Shown: piece by piece, positions 30,606 to 40,231 of the stretch
How the letters are laid out: each line of letters opens with the position of its first letter
How positions within the stretch are numbered: position 1 is the stretch's first letter
Assembly (NCBI GenBank): GCA_934402375.1
Contig: CAKRUB010000025.1
Span: 1-48,054 of the forward strand
Direction of reading: 5' to 3'
Origin: an uncultured Acetatifactor sp.
Lineage (GTDB): Bacteria; Bacillota; Clostridia; Lachnospirales; Lachnospiraceae
Length of the DNA: 48,054 nt
Notes under the pieces: model-generated
What the model was told of the DNA's origin: nothing
Seen by the model: the letters and a program-made list of their open reading frames with translations, nothing else
The model's database searches: none
Made by a program: the position numbers and the translations under genes

Positions 30606-31709
30606 TTACTGTAATGTCACAATGCCATCCATATATTGTGCCTCTGTATCCAACTGTCCCGCATCCTCACGGATCATGCGGGCATTCATATCCAGATAGG
30701 TATGATAATCCATATTGCCGGCTTCCTTCAGATATACGATATGTATCCGGCTGCGAATCGGTCTGTACTGGTTGATCAGCAGCATCAGCCGGGATTTCAG
30801 TGCCTCCGTCACATGTCTGTTGATCAGAATCGTGACATCATACGGGCTGTCGCCGTACAGGTTCTTAAACTGTTCCTGCTCCGTCTCCTCCACATACGCC
30901 TTCATGACGTTACTCTCCAGCACAACAACTGGCTCCCCGAGAACAATCTCCGCGATCCTCTCTATCGCCCATTTACTGCCCCGCATACAGTTCAGCCTGT
31001 ATGCCTCCTTGATCAGCGTCCGGAGCCATGGTTCATCCTTACATTCATCCCCCATCTCGATTCCCATCCATCTGCCGTACACCGGCAGCATTTCCTGCGG
31101 GCAGGTGTCAAGGTCAAGCAGCCTGTCCACATGGCTGATATTGTCCTGAAAATCCTGATAAATGCTGGAAAAAACCGAAAGATAGCGATGGAAAAAGCTG
31201 TCTCTCTCCCTGTAAATCTCCGGGAAAGTATCCATAAAATTGTCACCCTGCTGCTCCACTCTGATGCCGGAAACCGTGTTGGCTCCCTCTCCTATGATCT
31301 TGATCATCAGATAGAGATACCTTCCACTCTGCTCATAGAGCAGAATGTCTCTCGTATTCACACAGCGCTTTGCGCCGATTTCCTGAAAGAACTGCACCTT
31401 CAGGCCGTCCGGCTCCTCCGGATCTGTCAGAAAGGTGTTGATCGCCGTCTCCTTCCCATTCCGGTAAAAGCTGTCCTGATTCATTGCCTTGACATAGACA
31501 AGACAGACGGCCTCTTCCTCCAGCTGTATCTCAAAGTGCAGCCTTCCCCATGTCATATCCTCCATGGCGGCATCGATCCCCTGAAGGAAAAGATAGTGCT
31601 CCGGCTCCGTCGGCACAGCCATGAGCGTATCTTCGCCCTCGAGCGAAAAGCCCTTGCACAGACCTCTTTTGATACGGTTCTTCTTAATTGAATAAGTAAC
31701 TGCTGCCAT
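30606..31709 (-). CDS. Baseplate/tail protein I (P2 gpI-like)
   Basis: A 367-residue baseplate protein. The C-terminal half matches phage tail protein I: FFHRYLSVFSSIYQDFQDNI, DTCPQEMLPVYGRWMGIE, LIKEAYRLNCMRGSKWAIERIAE and LLINQYRPIRSRIHIVYL. The N-terminal half is beta-rich and may contact the neighbouring J-like proteins. In phages and injection systems gpI works with the J wedge at the baseplate rim and carries fibre attachment. It starts 14 bp after the second J-like gene. No obvious tail-fibre gene follows, so this protein or the J proteins may hold the receptor-binding part. Confidence 0.85.
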   Translation of the reverse strand: MAAVTYSIKKNRIKRGLCKGFSLEGEDTLMAVPTEPEHYLFLQGIDAAMEDMTWGRLHFEIQLEEEAVCLVYVKAMNQDSFYRNGKETAINTFLTDPEEPDGLKVQFFQEIGAKRCVNTRDILLYEQSGRYLYLMIKIIGEGANTVSGIRVEQQGDNFMDTFPEIYRERDSFFHRYLSVFSSIYQDFQDNISHVDRLLDLDTCPQEMLPVYGRWMGIEMGDECKDEPWLRTLIKEAYRLNCMRGSKWAIERIAEIVLGEPVVVLESNVMKAYVEETEQEQFKNLYGDSPYDVTILINRHVTEALKSRLMLLINQYRPIRSRIHIVYLKEAGNMDYHTYLDMNARMIREDAGQLDTEAQYMDGIVTLQ

Positions 31710-31723
31710 ATCGCTTTCCTTCC

Positions 31724-33820
31724 CTATTTCTCATAGTTCCTGATCTCAAGCTGGATGTCTCCCGCATAGCACAGGCAATCCGCGTTCGGATAAATATCGT
31801 TGTCCCTGATCTTCGCGGCTCCCGGATACTGGGGATAGAGCGCAAGATCATATATATATTCCACACACTCCAGATTTTCCACCGCCCGGAACACCTCGTC
31901 GAACTTCAGCACCTCACCGAAGCCGCGCTCCGACTCCAGATAATCCAGCTGTTCCTGGATCGTCCTTTCGATCAGTCCCTGCTCCCTCTCGTAATGTCTC
32001 TTGACATAGATGACACCCTTCACATTGATCGGCAGATAGACAGGCTGGACGATCTCAACCCTTGTTGTCAACAGCCGCTTCTTCTCCAGAAGCTGCTCCA
32101 GACTCTTCCGGTAGGTATCAGAGAGCTTCGGGAAACGTTCATCCGTTCCGGGCTTTACCGCGATCTGAACCTCGTTTCTCTCCTCCCGCAGCACCGCCCT
32201 GACCTTATGGATGCATAGTCCGGGCGCACTCTTCACGATTGTCTCGTAGTCCGCAGCCGTCACTGCGATATACGGCTTATTCATATCAGCCAGAAAGCGC
32301 TCTCTCACATCCGCGATGCTCTCCCGGAAACAGCCGCCTGTGCCGGGTCCGGCATTGACGAACACAAGCCCCTGCAAACTCTTTCCTGTGCGGAACCGGT
32401 TGCCCTCCCGGATATTTCCCTCCTGTCCTCTGGTGACGCTGCAAGAGCCCATATAGAGTGTCGCGCCGATAAACGCACCGGCATCCTCAATGACAATCTT
32501 GCCTTCGTTCTCCAGAAGGTAATAGGTGAGGGAATCCTCCTCGTAGTGGTTCGGTCTCACAAAATCAAAAATATCCTCGCCGTTTTCATCCGTCCGCTTT
32601 GCGATGATACAGAAGGATTCCGCCACGATGTTCTTCGCAGGAAGCTCCAGCTCCTGTGCATCATAGCCCTGTACGGTTCCGAGGTAGAACCTGCGCATCA
32701 TTTCCTCCGAGTAGACCATGATCTTCACGGCATTTTTCAGCTTATCCGGCGCAAATCCAAACCGCCGTCTGTCAAAGCAGAAGGTATTTACACCATACTG
32801 CTCATGCTCCATCGTATAGAAGCGCCCTCTGGCTCCCTCTTCAGGAACCGGCTCGTATCTGCGGTAGAAGGATCCCTTTTCCTCCTTACAGAATACCTGC
32901 AGATACCCCTCCTCCATCAATTCGCTGTTCAGCGTGATCTTCAAATATTTCTGGAAGGTATAGCATACGGATTTCGTCTCCTTCTGCCATGCCTCGAACA
33001 GAAAGCCCGCCACTGCCAGCAGCTTCGGACTGACATCATAGTCTGCCTTGACAACCCTCGCACGGATGGCATAGCCCGACTTCGGAAGCTCCCCGCAGAC
33101 CGCCGCCGCTGTGTTCGGCATCCGCATTCTGACCTCTCCGCTCACAAGGAAGCAGGAGGTATAGTCCGCAACATTCATGGGTTCATATCCGTTTTCGGTA
33201 TAGCACTCCCACACAAGATTCGCAAACGTGTTATTCCCCTTCTCCTCATAGGGATTCCGGTTGAAACGGTTCGCGAGCGTCATGTAGAAAATCATTTCCT
33301 CTCCCGGCTCCGGCAAACGATCCGCTGTGAAGTAGACACAGTCCCCCTCGCCGGGCTTCTCCCCGAAGATCATTGCCGTCTTGGGAATATCATCATCAAT
33401 CAGATAGCTGTAATCCTGAAAGCTGCCGTCATGCTGTCCGTAAACTCCGGTCAGGGAATAGCCCGAAAGTCGGATGCGCCTGTTCGTCTCAAAGGTAAGG
33501 TCTCCCAGATAAAACGGCTGGTTTGCCGGAAGCTCCACTGGCTCCTCCTCGCCCTTCGCCGCCATCAGTACCCTCGCGCATCTTCCCTTTCTCTCGGTAA
33601 ATCCAAGCATTTTCAGGAGCTTCTGCCTGATCTGCGGTGTCACCTGCCGGATGGATTCCTGCTGCAACGCTTCAAATGCTGTCAGATTCTCCAGTATCGT
33701 CATGCCGGGATCGGATGGATTGAAGTTTGTCCATTCGGTCGTATAGAGAGGAATCTGCATAATTGCTTCACTTATGAGTTCCTGATAAGTTTTATCGTTC
33801 AGATTTTTATTGACAAGCAA
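31724..33820 (-). CDS. Baseplate J-like protein 2 (698 aa)
   Basis: A 698-residue baseplate wedge protein of the gpJ/Pvc12 type. It starts TTG at 33820 (MLVNKNLNDKTYQELISEA) with GGAG/AAGGA upstream. Typical features are the opening DKTYQELISEAIMQIPLYTTEW, NPSDPGMTILE, and C-terminal AADYETIVKSAPGLCIHKV, VRAVLREERNEVQIAVKPG and the wedge segment RYLE-like YVKRHYEREQGLIERTI. With the larger J-like protein it forms the wedge of the baseplate that joins sheath and hub. Confidence 0.9.
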   Translation of the reverse strand: MLVNKNLNDKTYQELISEAIMQIPLYTTEWTNFNPSDPGMTILENLTAFEALQQESIRQVTPQIRQKLLKMLGFTERKGRCARVLMAAKGEEEPVELPANQPFYLGDLTFETNRRIRLSGYSLTGVYGQHDGSFQDYSYLIDDDIPKTAMIFGEKPGEGDCVYFTADRLPEPGEEMIFYMTLANRFNRNPYEEKGNNTFANLVWECYTENGYEPMNVADYTSCFLVSGEVRMRMPNTAAAVCGELPKSGYAIRARVVKADYDVSPKLLAVAGFLFEAWQKETKSVCYTFQKYLKITLNSELMEEGYLQVFCKEEKGSFYRRYEPVPEEGARGRFYTMEHEQYGVNTFCFDRRRFGFAPDKLKNAVKIMVYSEEMMRRFYLGTVQGYDAQELELPAKNIVAESFCIIAKRTDENGEDIFDFVRPNHYEEDSLTYYLLENEGKIVIEDAGAFIGATLYMGSCSVTRGQEGNIREGNRFRTGKSLQGLVFVNAGPGTGGCFRESIADVRERFLADMNKPYIAVTAADYETIVKSAPGLCIHKVRAVLREERNEVQIAVKPGTDERFPKLSDTYRKSLEQLLEKKRLLTTRVEIVQPVYLPINVKGVIYVKRHYEREQGLIERTIQEQLDYLESERGFGEVLKFDEVFRAVENLECVEYIYDLALYPQYPGAAKIRDNDIYPNADCLCYAGDIQLEIRNYEK

Positions 33821-33838
33821 TTTTTCCTTCTCCTTCCC

Positions 33839-36835
33839 TTACTCCGACAGCATGATATGGATTCTGTGTTCTCCGCTTCTCGTCACCATAAATGGGGTAA
33901 CTTCAATGTCGTCGATGTCCATCTCGTGCGGGCCGGTCACATCCGTGTAGGTAGCCGTCACCGCGATTCTCCTCACCGCCGCCTTCGCCTTCATCGAATT
34001 CAGCTTCATCCGAATCTGGGATTTCTTCGGAAGCACTCCGATGTCCCAGCCGGATTCCATTCCATTCTTCACGGCATCCAGATATTCCTCCAGACATTTC
34101 TTCATCCGGTTCTGTATCTCAAAGCCGTCATCCATATCCCTGATCTCCGCCCATACGTCCACGGAGACAGAGACAAAGACTGGCTCTGTCAGACATAATT
34201 CCTCCGGAGCGATCATCAGCTCACAGCTCTGCAGCAGGTGCTTCTTGAGATTCGCCGCCGCGTTGTGGAAGGAATAGGAGCCTGACTTGTAATCCTTCAG
34301 CAACAGCACAAACGTTACCTTGCTGTCCGCCCTCTCCCCGTTGCGATCGATTCCCGTCACACAGCTGATCTTTTCGATATTATCCGAAAAGGACAATATC
34401 TCCCGCTCATAATCCTTCACTGAAACAAGCCGTCTTCTGGAGCTTAAGATATTTGCTCCCCTTTTCAGCGCGCTGTCGATGCTCTCGATATTGCTGCCTC
34501 CGAAAGCGCATTTCGGATTGTAGATCGTATCTATGAACATCAGGTTTTCCAGAGATTCGTTGATGCTTCCCGCCTCCACATTTCCCTGCTGTCCGTTACA
34601 GCAGCGGATTACCATGCGGAATGCCGCATCGTTTAAAACTCTCGGAATTTCGGAGTGGATTCCGTCACCGAACAGGATTCTCTGGTTCAGTCTGTCAAGT
34701 ATGTACTCTCTCTCCAGCCGCCCATTTCCGAACTGCTCCGTCTCCTTCCATTTTACATAGAAGGAGGAGATATTGCCGATCATGTCGCGCTCGATGCGCA
34801 CCCTGTCCGGCATCTCCCTGTTCAGTCTGTTCATATTCTCCTCGGTGTGTCTGTTCGTCTCGTTCACCCAGAGCTCCACATCCAGAATGTTTGGCACTCC
34901 CAGGTCAAACACCATATTTGCGGCAACTTCATCGATATAATACTCTTCCTCCTGTCTGGTCTCAATGTTGTAGACCTCGACAGCATTCAGCCGGATATCC
35001 AGCACCTTCGGCGGATTGCCGTCTGATGTCTGCTTCTCTGTCCTGCTGAGCCTGATCCAGTATGCCGTTTTCCCCTCGATTGTCGCCATCGCCATATCGG
35101 AGGGCGGCATGAACATGACAATTCCCGAGCGGGACATATTCGCCGTATGATCCAGCACGCGCATCTGCCGGAATCCGTGAATCGTACTGTACTCAAACCG
35201 GCACTCCGTGGCATCATACCGCGCACCGTCCTCCAGCTGGAACAGCATGCTGACCGGACCATCCTCCATCGGTTTTCCAAAGCCCAGATACAGATAGTCC
35301 TCCGTGTACTCGCCCCTCTGGAAAAGCAGGAAGCGCTTTCCCTCCATCATCTTCACCGAGAGCTCCAGTTCCCTTGTGCCGGCGATTGCCCGCACTCTTT
35401 CAGGCTGCACAAAACGATCCCCGTAGGTGTAGGCAATCGTCATGTTGCTGATCTGCGGATAATGATGTACACAGGGACGCATATAGCAGTTATCCGATTT
35501 TAACAGCTGAATGCGCAGACATCTTCCCTTGTCACCGCCGACGGACATCTCCTGCCAGTCCGACGGACAGACAAACTCCAGCGTACACTTCGTTGCCTCC
35601 GCTGTTCCGAAAAGCGATCTATATTCCTGATTGCACGGCAGCTTCTTCCAGCCGATGCCGTTAAAATACTCTATGGAAATTTCCTCCGCATAGCAATCCG
35701 CAATATTATTCTCCGCTGTTGTTCTCGGTTTGCGCTTGATGATCTTCAGTTCTTCCTCCTCCGCCACCGCCATGAGGGAAACCCTGTGCTCCGGATAAGC
35801 CACATCAAAGCTGAGCGTCACCATCGCTCCGGGCTTTCCGAAATAACGGTCATGCCCGATATAGCACTCGCTGAACAGGGAGAGTGTATCGCCGAACGGC
35901 GCGAAGGTCTCCGGTTCGAAATCCGTGGTTCCGTTATTCACAAACTCCGGCGCCTGTGCCTCCCCGGAGGACGCGAGCCGGATGCCTGTGACCTCGATGT
36001 TTTCCTTCACCGGTTCCTCGGCAATGATCGCCAGCATACCGTAGTCTTTGCCGTCCAGCTGTACCTTAACGCTCTCCTCCGGCTCCCGGAAGGCAAGCGT
36101 CCTGCCATCCACTAAAAGCTCAAGATCCTCCACTTTCTTAAGCCCCTGCTCCGTGACATACTGAAAGGTGAAAGCACCAGCGAGGAGCTTCCCTGTAAAC
36201 TCCTCATTTCCTGTTATTCTCACATAGATTGTGTTTCCCGCCGCATCAAAAACCGTCGGATGGTAGAGCATCACCGCATTCTGCTCCATTCCCTTCCCCT
36301 GATCCCCAAACAGGAAAAACGGTGTCAGCCTTTCCGTCTGCTCCGTCTCCTCCTGTTCCTCGTCAGGCTCCGGCTCCGGCAGAATCTGCGGGCACCGGAA
36401 GCTGCCCAGCAGCGGCAGTATTTTTCCTGTCTCCTTCTCCGTCATAAAGCAGGACTGCAGCCGTGAATTCGTCACATACAGATTGTGTGCCGTCTCAAAG
36501 ATCTGTGTCTGCTCGCCATCCGCCAGCAGCTTTGTCCCCTTTGCGACGCCCGTGCCCGGAATGGTATCCTGAATCAGTCCCATCAGCACCACAGCGCAGG
36601 ACGGCTTCGCGGGTAAAAGAGACAGGTCAAGCATATTGACAAACTCTGTATGGTAGATGTCCAGCACCTGGTTAAACCGGTCAATATTCTCCTTCATCTG
36701 TCCCGCGAACAGAATGGCAAGCGTCGAACCAATATCCGGGTTCTCCCTGTCAAAATTCCATTCCGGCACATAGGAGGCAGCAAGCTCCGCTATTCTGTTT
36801 TCAATATCCGTTGCTGTTCTCTTATCAATCTTCAT
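33839..36835 (-). CDS. Baseplate J-like protein 1 (998 aa)
   Basis: A 998-residue wedge protein of the Pvc11/gpJ type. It opens MKIDKRTATDIENRIAELA, with VPEWNFDRENPDIGSTLAI, the usual N-terminal signature of the larger J protein in eCIS. C-terminal J features are SIDSALKRGANILSSRRRLV, VKDYEREILSFSDNIEKISC and VFVSVSVDVWAEI. The start at 36835 overlaps the gp25 gene by 11 bp and has GAGGAG upstream; the longer frame to 36886 lies inside gp25. A large beta-rich middle may be decorated or may contact receptors. Confidence 0.92.
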   Translation of the reverse strand: MKIDKRTATDIENRIAELAASYVPEWNFDRENPDIGSTLAILFAGQMKENIDRFNQVLDIYHTEFVNMLDLSLLPAKPSCAVVLMGLIQDTIPGTGVAKGTKLLADGEQTQIFETAHNLYVTNSRLQSCFMTEKETGKILPLLGSFRCPQILPEPEPDEEQEETEQTERLTPFFLFGDQGKGMEQNAVMLYHPTVFDAAGNTIYVRITGNEEFTGKLLAGAFTFQYVTEQGLKKVEDLELLVDGRTLAFREPEESVKVQLDGKDYGMLAIIAEEPVKENIEVTGIRLASSGEAQAPEFVNNGTTDFEPETFAPFGDTLSLFSECYIGHDRYFGKPGAMVTLSFDVAYPEHRVSLMAVAEEEELKIIKRKPRTTAENNIADCYAEEISIEYFNGIGWKKLPCNQEYRSLFGTAEATKCTLEFVCPSDWQEMSVGGDKGRCLRIQLLKSDNCYMRPCVHHYPQISNMTIAYTYGDRFVQPERVRAIAGTRELELSVKMMEGKRFLLFQRGEYTEDYLYLGFGKPMEDGPVSMLFQLEDGARYDATECRFEYSTIHGFRQMRVLDHTANMSRSGIVMFMPPSDMAMATIEGKTAYWIRLSRTEKQTSDGNPPKVLDIRLNAVEVYNIETRQEEEYYIDEVAANMVFDLGVPNILDVELWVNETNRHTEENMNRLNREMPDRVRIERDMIGNISSFYVKWKETEQFGNGRLEREYILDRLNQRILFGDGIHSEIPRVLNDAAFRMVIRCCNGQQGNVEAGSINESLENLMFIDTIYNPKCAFGGSNIESIDSALKRGANILSSRRRLVSVKDYEREILSFSDNIEKISCVTGIDRNGERADSKVTFVLLLKDYKSGSYSFHNAAANLKKHLLQSCELMIAPEELCLTEPVFVSVSVDVWAEIRDMDDGFEIQNRMKKCLEEYLDAVKNGMESGWDIGVLPKKSQIRMKLNSMKAKAAVRRIAVTATYTDVTGPHEMDIDDIEVTPFMVTRSGEHRIHIMLSE

Positions 36836-37286
36836 ATTGCTCCTCTGTATCACCCTGTTCCGGTGCAAATTCCTCCTGTCCGGCATCCTCGTCCCCTGTG
36901 TTCAGATAGAAGGGAAAGACAAAATTATCTCTCGTATTGCTGCCTATCACATAGTAATCCACCTTGATCACAAGGCAGCCGTCCTTGATATTCGGGTCTG
37001 CCGAAACCTCCACGTCACTGACGCGCGGCTCCTGTCTCTGTATCTCCCGCCGGATGTTTCCGCACATGATGTTGATGTTTGTCAGGTTGACATCCATAAA
37101 AGTATATGCCATCAGTTCGCTGCCGAATTCCGGCCGCAGGAACCGCTCCGACTTCTGTGTCATCAGTATCAGGTAGACCGACTCCCTGACACTCTCCAGA
37201 TCCGAAACCGTCACAAATCTTCCGGTGGCGGAATTGATCTGCGGCGGAAATTTCATCCCCTTGCCTAAAAAGTCATTGTTCTCCAT
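36825..37286 (-). CDS. Baseplate protein gp25/W-like, sheath initiator
   Basis: A 153-residue gp25-family protein (Pvc9-like) with the FPPQINSATGRFVTVSDLESVRES opening, LMTQKSERFLRPEFGSELM (the conserved ER and PEFGS motif) and VSDVEVSADPN. In tails gp25 joins the wedge to the first sheath ring. The final 25 residues are acidic (DAGQEEFAPEQGDTEEQYED) and look disordered. It lies 16 bp after the spike gene and overlaps the J-like gene. Confidence 0.93.
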   Translation of the reverse strand: MENNDFLGKGMKFPPQINSATGRFVTVSDLESVRESVYLILMTQKSERFLRPEFGSELMAYTFMDVNLTNINIMCGNIRREIQRQEPRVSDVEVSADPNIKDGCLVIKVDYYVIGSNTRDNFVFPFYLNTGDEDAGQEEFAPEQGDTEEQYED

Positions 37287-37302
37287 CGCTGCTCCCCCCT
37301 GC

Positions 37303-38118
37303 TTATCCGATGCTGATCGGCGTTCCGCTGATCTTCACCGCTGCACTGCTCTCCAGATTCATGGAGGATGTTGACTTCACGCTGACGGTCGAGCCCTCCA
37401 GCGTCGCTCCTCCCGTGGAGGTGTATTTCATATTTCCGTTTACCTTGACATTCAGCTTTGTCGTCTCAAGCTCCGTCGTGCCGTTATTGCCGTTCATCGT
37501 CAGCGTGATATTATCCCCGACCTTGATCGTGAGCTTTTTCTCCGCAAAAATCTCCATCTTTCCGGAATCGCCTGTCTGAATCTGTATCTTATTCTTGCCA
37601 TCCTTATCCGAGATCAGCATCAGCCCCTTCTCGTTGTCCAGCTCAATCCGGTGGGTGGATTTCGGGGTCTCGATCTTTATCTTGTCCTTATCCCCTTCCC
37701 CCTCCTTATTGTCCTCGAACAGGATGGTGTTTCCATGGCGGGTCATGATCTTTTTATACTGGTTATCCTCATCCACCGTCTTCTTTAGAAACTGGTCGTT
37801 TTCTCTCGGAATGCAGCCTATGACATAAGGCTTTTCAATATTTCCCTGCTCAAAGCAGACAAGGACATGGTCTCCGACCTCCGGCAGGAAATAATGTCCC
37901 CACTTGGAACCGCTCGAGGGCATCGCCACTCTCGCCCACTTCAGCTCGTTCGCCTCCTTGTCGCGGGTAAAGATGGAGACGCAGACACGCCCCGGCATAT
38001 CCTTGTCGTAATTTTTGACGACCTGCCCTACGACGATGCCGAAGATCCTGTTATCCCCTGTCTCTGTCTTCAATACCTGCTTTTCCGCTATCTCATCTAT
38101 CACATCAAAAAGTGCCAC
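37303..38118 (-). CDS. Spike/needle protein (gp5/VgrG C-terminal-like, 271 aa)
   Basis: A 271-residue protein starting GTG with GGAGGAAG upstream. Residues about 25-115 are a gp5-type OB fold (IFGIVVGQVVKNYDKDMPGR, KWGHYFLPEVGDHVLVCFEQG). The rest is a repetitive beta-helix (KMEIFAEKKLTIKVGDNITL, VSVKSTSSMNLESSAAVKIS) ending GTPISIG. Together with the gpD-like hub gene just upstream it makes a VgrG split into two polypeptides, as in phages and Pvc8-like spikes. No lysozyme domain was seen. It punctures the target membrane at the tube tip. Confidence 0.92.
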   Translation of the reverse strand: MALFDVIDEIAEKQVLKTETGDNRIFGIVVGQVVKNYDKDMPGRVCVSIFTRDKEANELKWARVAMPSSGSKWGHYFLPEVGDHVLVCFEQGNIEKPYVIGCIPRENDQFLKKTVDEDNQYKKIMTRHGNTILFEDNKEGEGDKDKIKIETPKSTHRIELDNEKGLMLISDKDGKNKIQIQTGDSGKMEIFAEKKLTIKVGDNITLTMNGNNGTTELETTKLNVKVNGNMKYTSTGGATLEGSTVSVKSTSSMNLESSAAVKISGTPISIG

Positions 38119-38151
38119 GCTTCTTCCTCCATCCTTTTCCGGTATGTGGGC

Positions 38152-39306
38152 TTACTCCTCAAATCCGCACGCCTTGCCGATAATTCTTGTCACATACCCC
38201 TGCTCCGTAAAGCAATGCCGCACGGTCTGCAGGTAATAGGTATTCGACAGGTTATCGCCGAAGCCCGCCACTCTGATAAAGCGCCCGGGCACAAGCTCCG
38301 GTATTCCGATCACATCCGCCTCCAGCGTTCCGAAGCGGTAGGTCATATCCTCCATCAGATAGTCGAGACGGTTGTCGGCATCCATCTTCGACGAGGTCGT
38401 GGGATCGACATACACCTTCTTCGATTTCGCCAGCAGCGCCTTTGCATGATTTCCGTGGGAAATCTTGTTGCCGTTCTTCTTGTAGGAGGAGATTACCTTC
38501 CCCTTTCCGACATCCAGACAGCGCACCTCGATTCCGGCAGTCAGTCCGGTGATGTCATAGCCCATGTTGATTCCTCTGATTCCGGTCTCCGGCGTCAGCT
38601 CCATCAGTATCTCGGAATTACTCTTCGCCTTGCGGAATACAACCTCTCCCCCGTGGATAAAGAAATCAAAGTTAAACTTCTTTGCCGCCTTTACCACAAA
38701 TTCATAATCGCTCTCGCCGACCATCTCCACAGTCTTGTCGCTCGCCTTGCTCTCCCCCGCTGCGCCTGTCGCCGGCTTATCCGGCGTATCCTCCACGGAG
38801 ACACCTGTGATGATCTTCTTCTGGAGAAGGTTGTTATAGGCCGGCTTCCGGAAAATTTCCTTCACCGCGTCCGAGTAATACTGCGCCTTCAGCTGCTGCG
38901 AATGGTTATTCGCCATCATGATGCCCTTTGCATCCATCACCGTGACCTCCACGCCGGGAATCCCGCCGTTTGCCGAGAAGTCAAAATTGACCCTCGCAAT
39001 GAAACCGCAGAACACCTCGCGCACTGTGAAATCATAGCCGAGACAGATTGTGACCTGTGAGCCGAGCCTGATATAGGGCTGCAGCTCCTCTGTCTTAAAG
39101 GTACAGGTCAGACTGTCGTAGCAGTCGTGAATCCAGAAGGTCGCCATACCCGCCTCATAGCCCGCGCTCATCTCGATCTCCACATCGGAGATACTGAAGC
39201 TGTTCTTATCCTCCGACAGGTTCTTTCCTCCGACCAGCACGACCGTCTTCGGACTGGTAAATTTATTATATTCAGTTAAGAGATCTTTGTACTCAAAGCT
39301 TGCCAT
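38152..39306 (-). CDS. Hub protein, phage late control gpD/gp27-like (384 aa)
   Basis: A 384-residue hub protein. The N-terminal half has the GDV-rich strand pattern of gp27/VgrG (SFSISDVEIEMSAGYEAGMA, ICLGYDFTVREVFCGFIARV). The middle has TVEMVGESDYEFVVKAAKKF with the FFIHGGEVVFR strand, the typical second-domain motif. The C-terminus ends in TYYLQTVRHCFTEQGYVTRI. It forms the trimeric base on which the needle stands. It is 33 bp upstream of the needle gene and has GGGGAAAGAG before the ATG. Confidence 0.9.
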   Translation of the reverse strand: MASFEYKDLLTEYNKFTSPKTVVLVGGKNLSEDKNSFSISDVEIEMSAGYEAGMATFWIHDCYDSLTCTFKTEELQPYIRLGSQVTICLGYDFTVREVFCGFIARVNFDFSANGGIPGVEVTVMDAKGIMMANNHSQQLKAQYYSDAVKEIFRKPAYNNLLQKKIITGVSVEDTPDKPATGAAGESKASDKTVEMVGESDYEFVVKAAKKFNFDFFIHGGEVVFRKAKSNSEILMELTPETGIRGINMGYDITGLTAGIEVRCLDVGKGKVISSYKKNGNKISHGNHAKALLAKSKKVYVDPTTSSKMDADNRLDYLMEDMTYRFGTLEADVIGIPELVPGRFIRVAGFGDNLSNTYYLQTVRHCFTEQGYVTRIIGKACGFEE

Positions 39307-39342
39307 TCTCTTTCCCCTGCATCGATTTCAGCAGCTGCTGTC

Positions 39343-40203
39343 CTATAGATTCAGAATATTGCCTACATACTGTGTCTTATTTCTATAGCTCACATTGCCG
39401 CCGCCAAACGCTTCCTCGTAATGCTTTTTCCAGATGCCCATATTGGTCGGCCCGACCTCCTCGTCCACCAGAATCATGGAGAGCTCAACCTCCCCCCTGA
39501 TCGGCTGTCCCGTCAGATTGAACATTGTATATCTCGTATTCAGACTGTTCACGACACCCTCATACTGCATCGAGCCCCAGCAGAAGGTGATAAAACGTGT
39601 GCGCTCCTGCCGCAGCATCCCGATAAAGCCCTCAATGATAGGCTGCACCGAATATTCCTCGCCTGTGACAGCTTCCTTGACCAGAGATGTCACCCCGGTC
39701 ACCGCACCGGTCGGTGATGCTGCGAACTTATCCGCCATAAAGGCATCCTTTACCGATACCTGATCGAAGATCAGCGTGACATTCATCATCAGCCTGACCT
39801 TTGCCGGCTCATAGGAAATTCCTATATTTTTCTGCTGCTTCTTTTCACTGGATGCGGTTCCGTAATCGGTCTTCTGGTACATACCTCCGCCGTACCCGCT
39901 CAAGGTAAGCTGACTCGGGTTAAACTGTACCGTGTAGGTCTTTACGCCCGACTGCATCCGGTCAGAGACTGCCTTCACCGCTTTTATTGTGGCTCCCACC
40001 GCCGCCTGTGCCACCTTTCCGAGCTGGGAGGCTCCGACGCCTTCAAGTCCGCTCTTACTCGCAATGCGCCCCAGAGCACCGGCCGTTCCCTTTGCCGGAA
40101 CACTCTCCTTGATCTGAAGCTTCTTTTCCTCTACCATATTGTAGGTGCTGATGTGAATCTGCGCCTTTTCTATATTTCCTAATGTATGATTTACTGCATC
40201 CAT
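39343..40203 (-). CDS. CIS tube/LysM-type baseplate protein, paralogue B (286 aa)
   Basis: A 286-residue protein of the contractile-injection tube-adapter family (Pvc7-like). Features are YTVQFNPSQLTLSGYGGG, VTLIFDQVSVKDAFMAD, QPIIEGFIGMLRQERTRFITFCWGSMQYEGVV, LNTRYTMFNLTGQPIRGEVELSMIL and the short C-terminus VGNILNL. It lacks the separate C-terminal LysM repeat present in some relatives. It sits between hub and tube. The paralogue upstream has the same signature and ending, so the two presumably occupy adjacent rings. Confidence 0.88.
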   Translation of the reverse strand: MDAVNHTLGNIEKAQIHISTYNMVEEKKLQIKESVPAKGTAGALGRIASKSGLEGVGASQLGKVAQAAVGATIKAVKAVSDRMQSGVKTYTVQFNPSQLTLSGYGGGMYQKTDYGTASSEKKQQKNIGISYEPAKVRLMMNVTLIFDQVSVKDAFMADKFAASPTGAVTGVTSLVKEAVTGEEYSVQPIIEGFIGMLRQERTRFITFCWGSMQYEGVVNSLNTRYTMFNLTGQPIRGEVELSMILVDEEVGPTNMGIWKKHYEEAFGGGNVSYRNKTQYVGNILNL

Positions 40204-40231
40204 AGCTGCCCCTTTTCCGCTGTCAAAGCCT

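Noticed and set aside
32546..34198. 550-codon plus-strand frame opposite the baseplate J genes
   Set aside because: It is an antisense shadow of two well-supported genes, has no recognisable domain and crosses the gene border.
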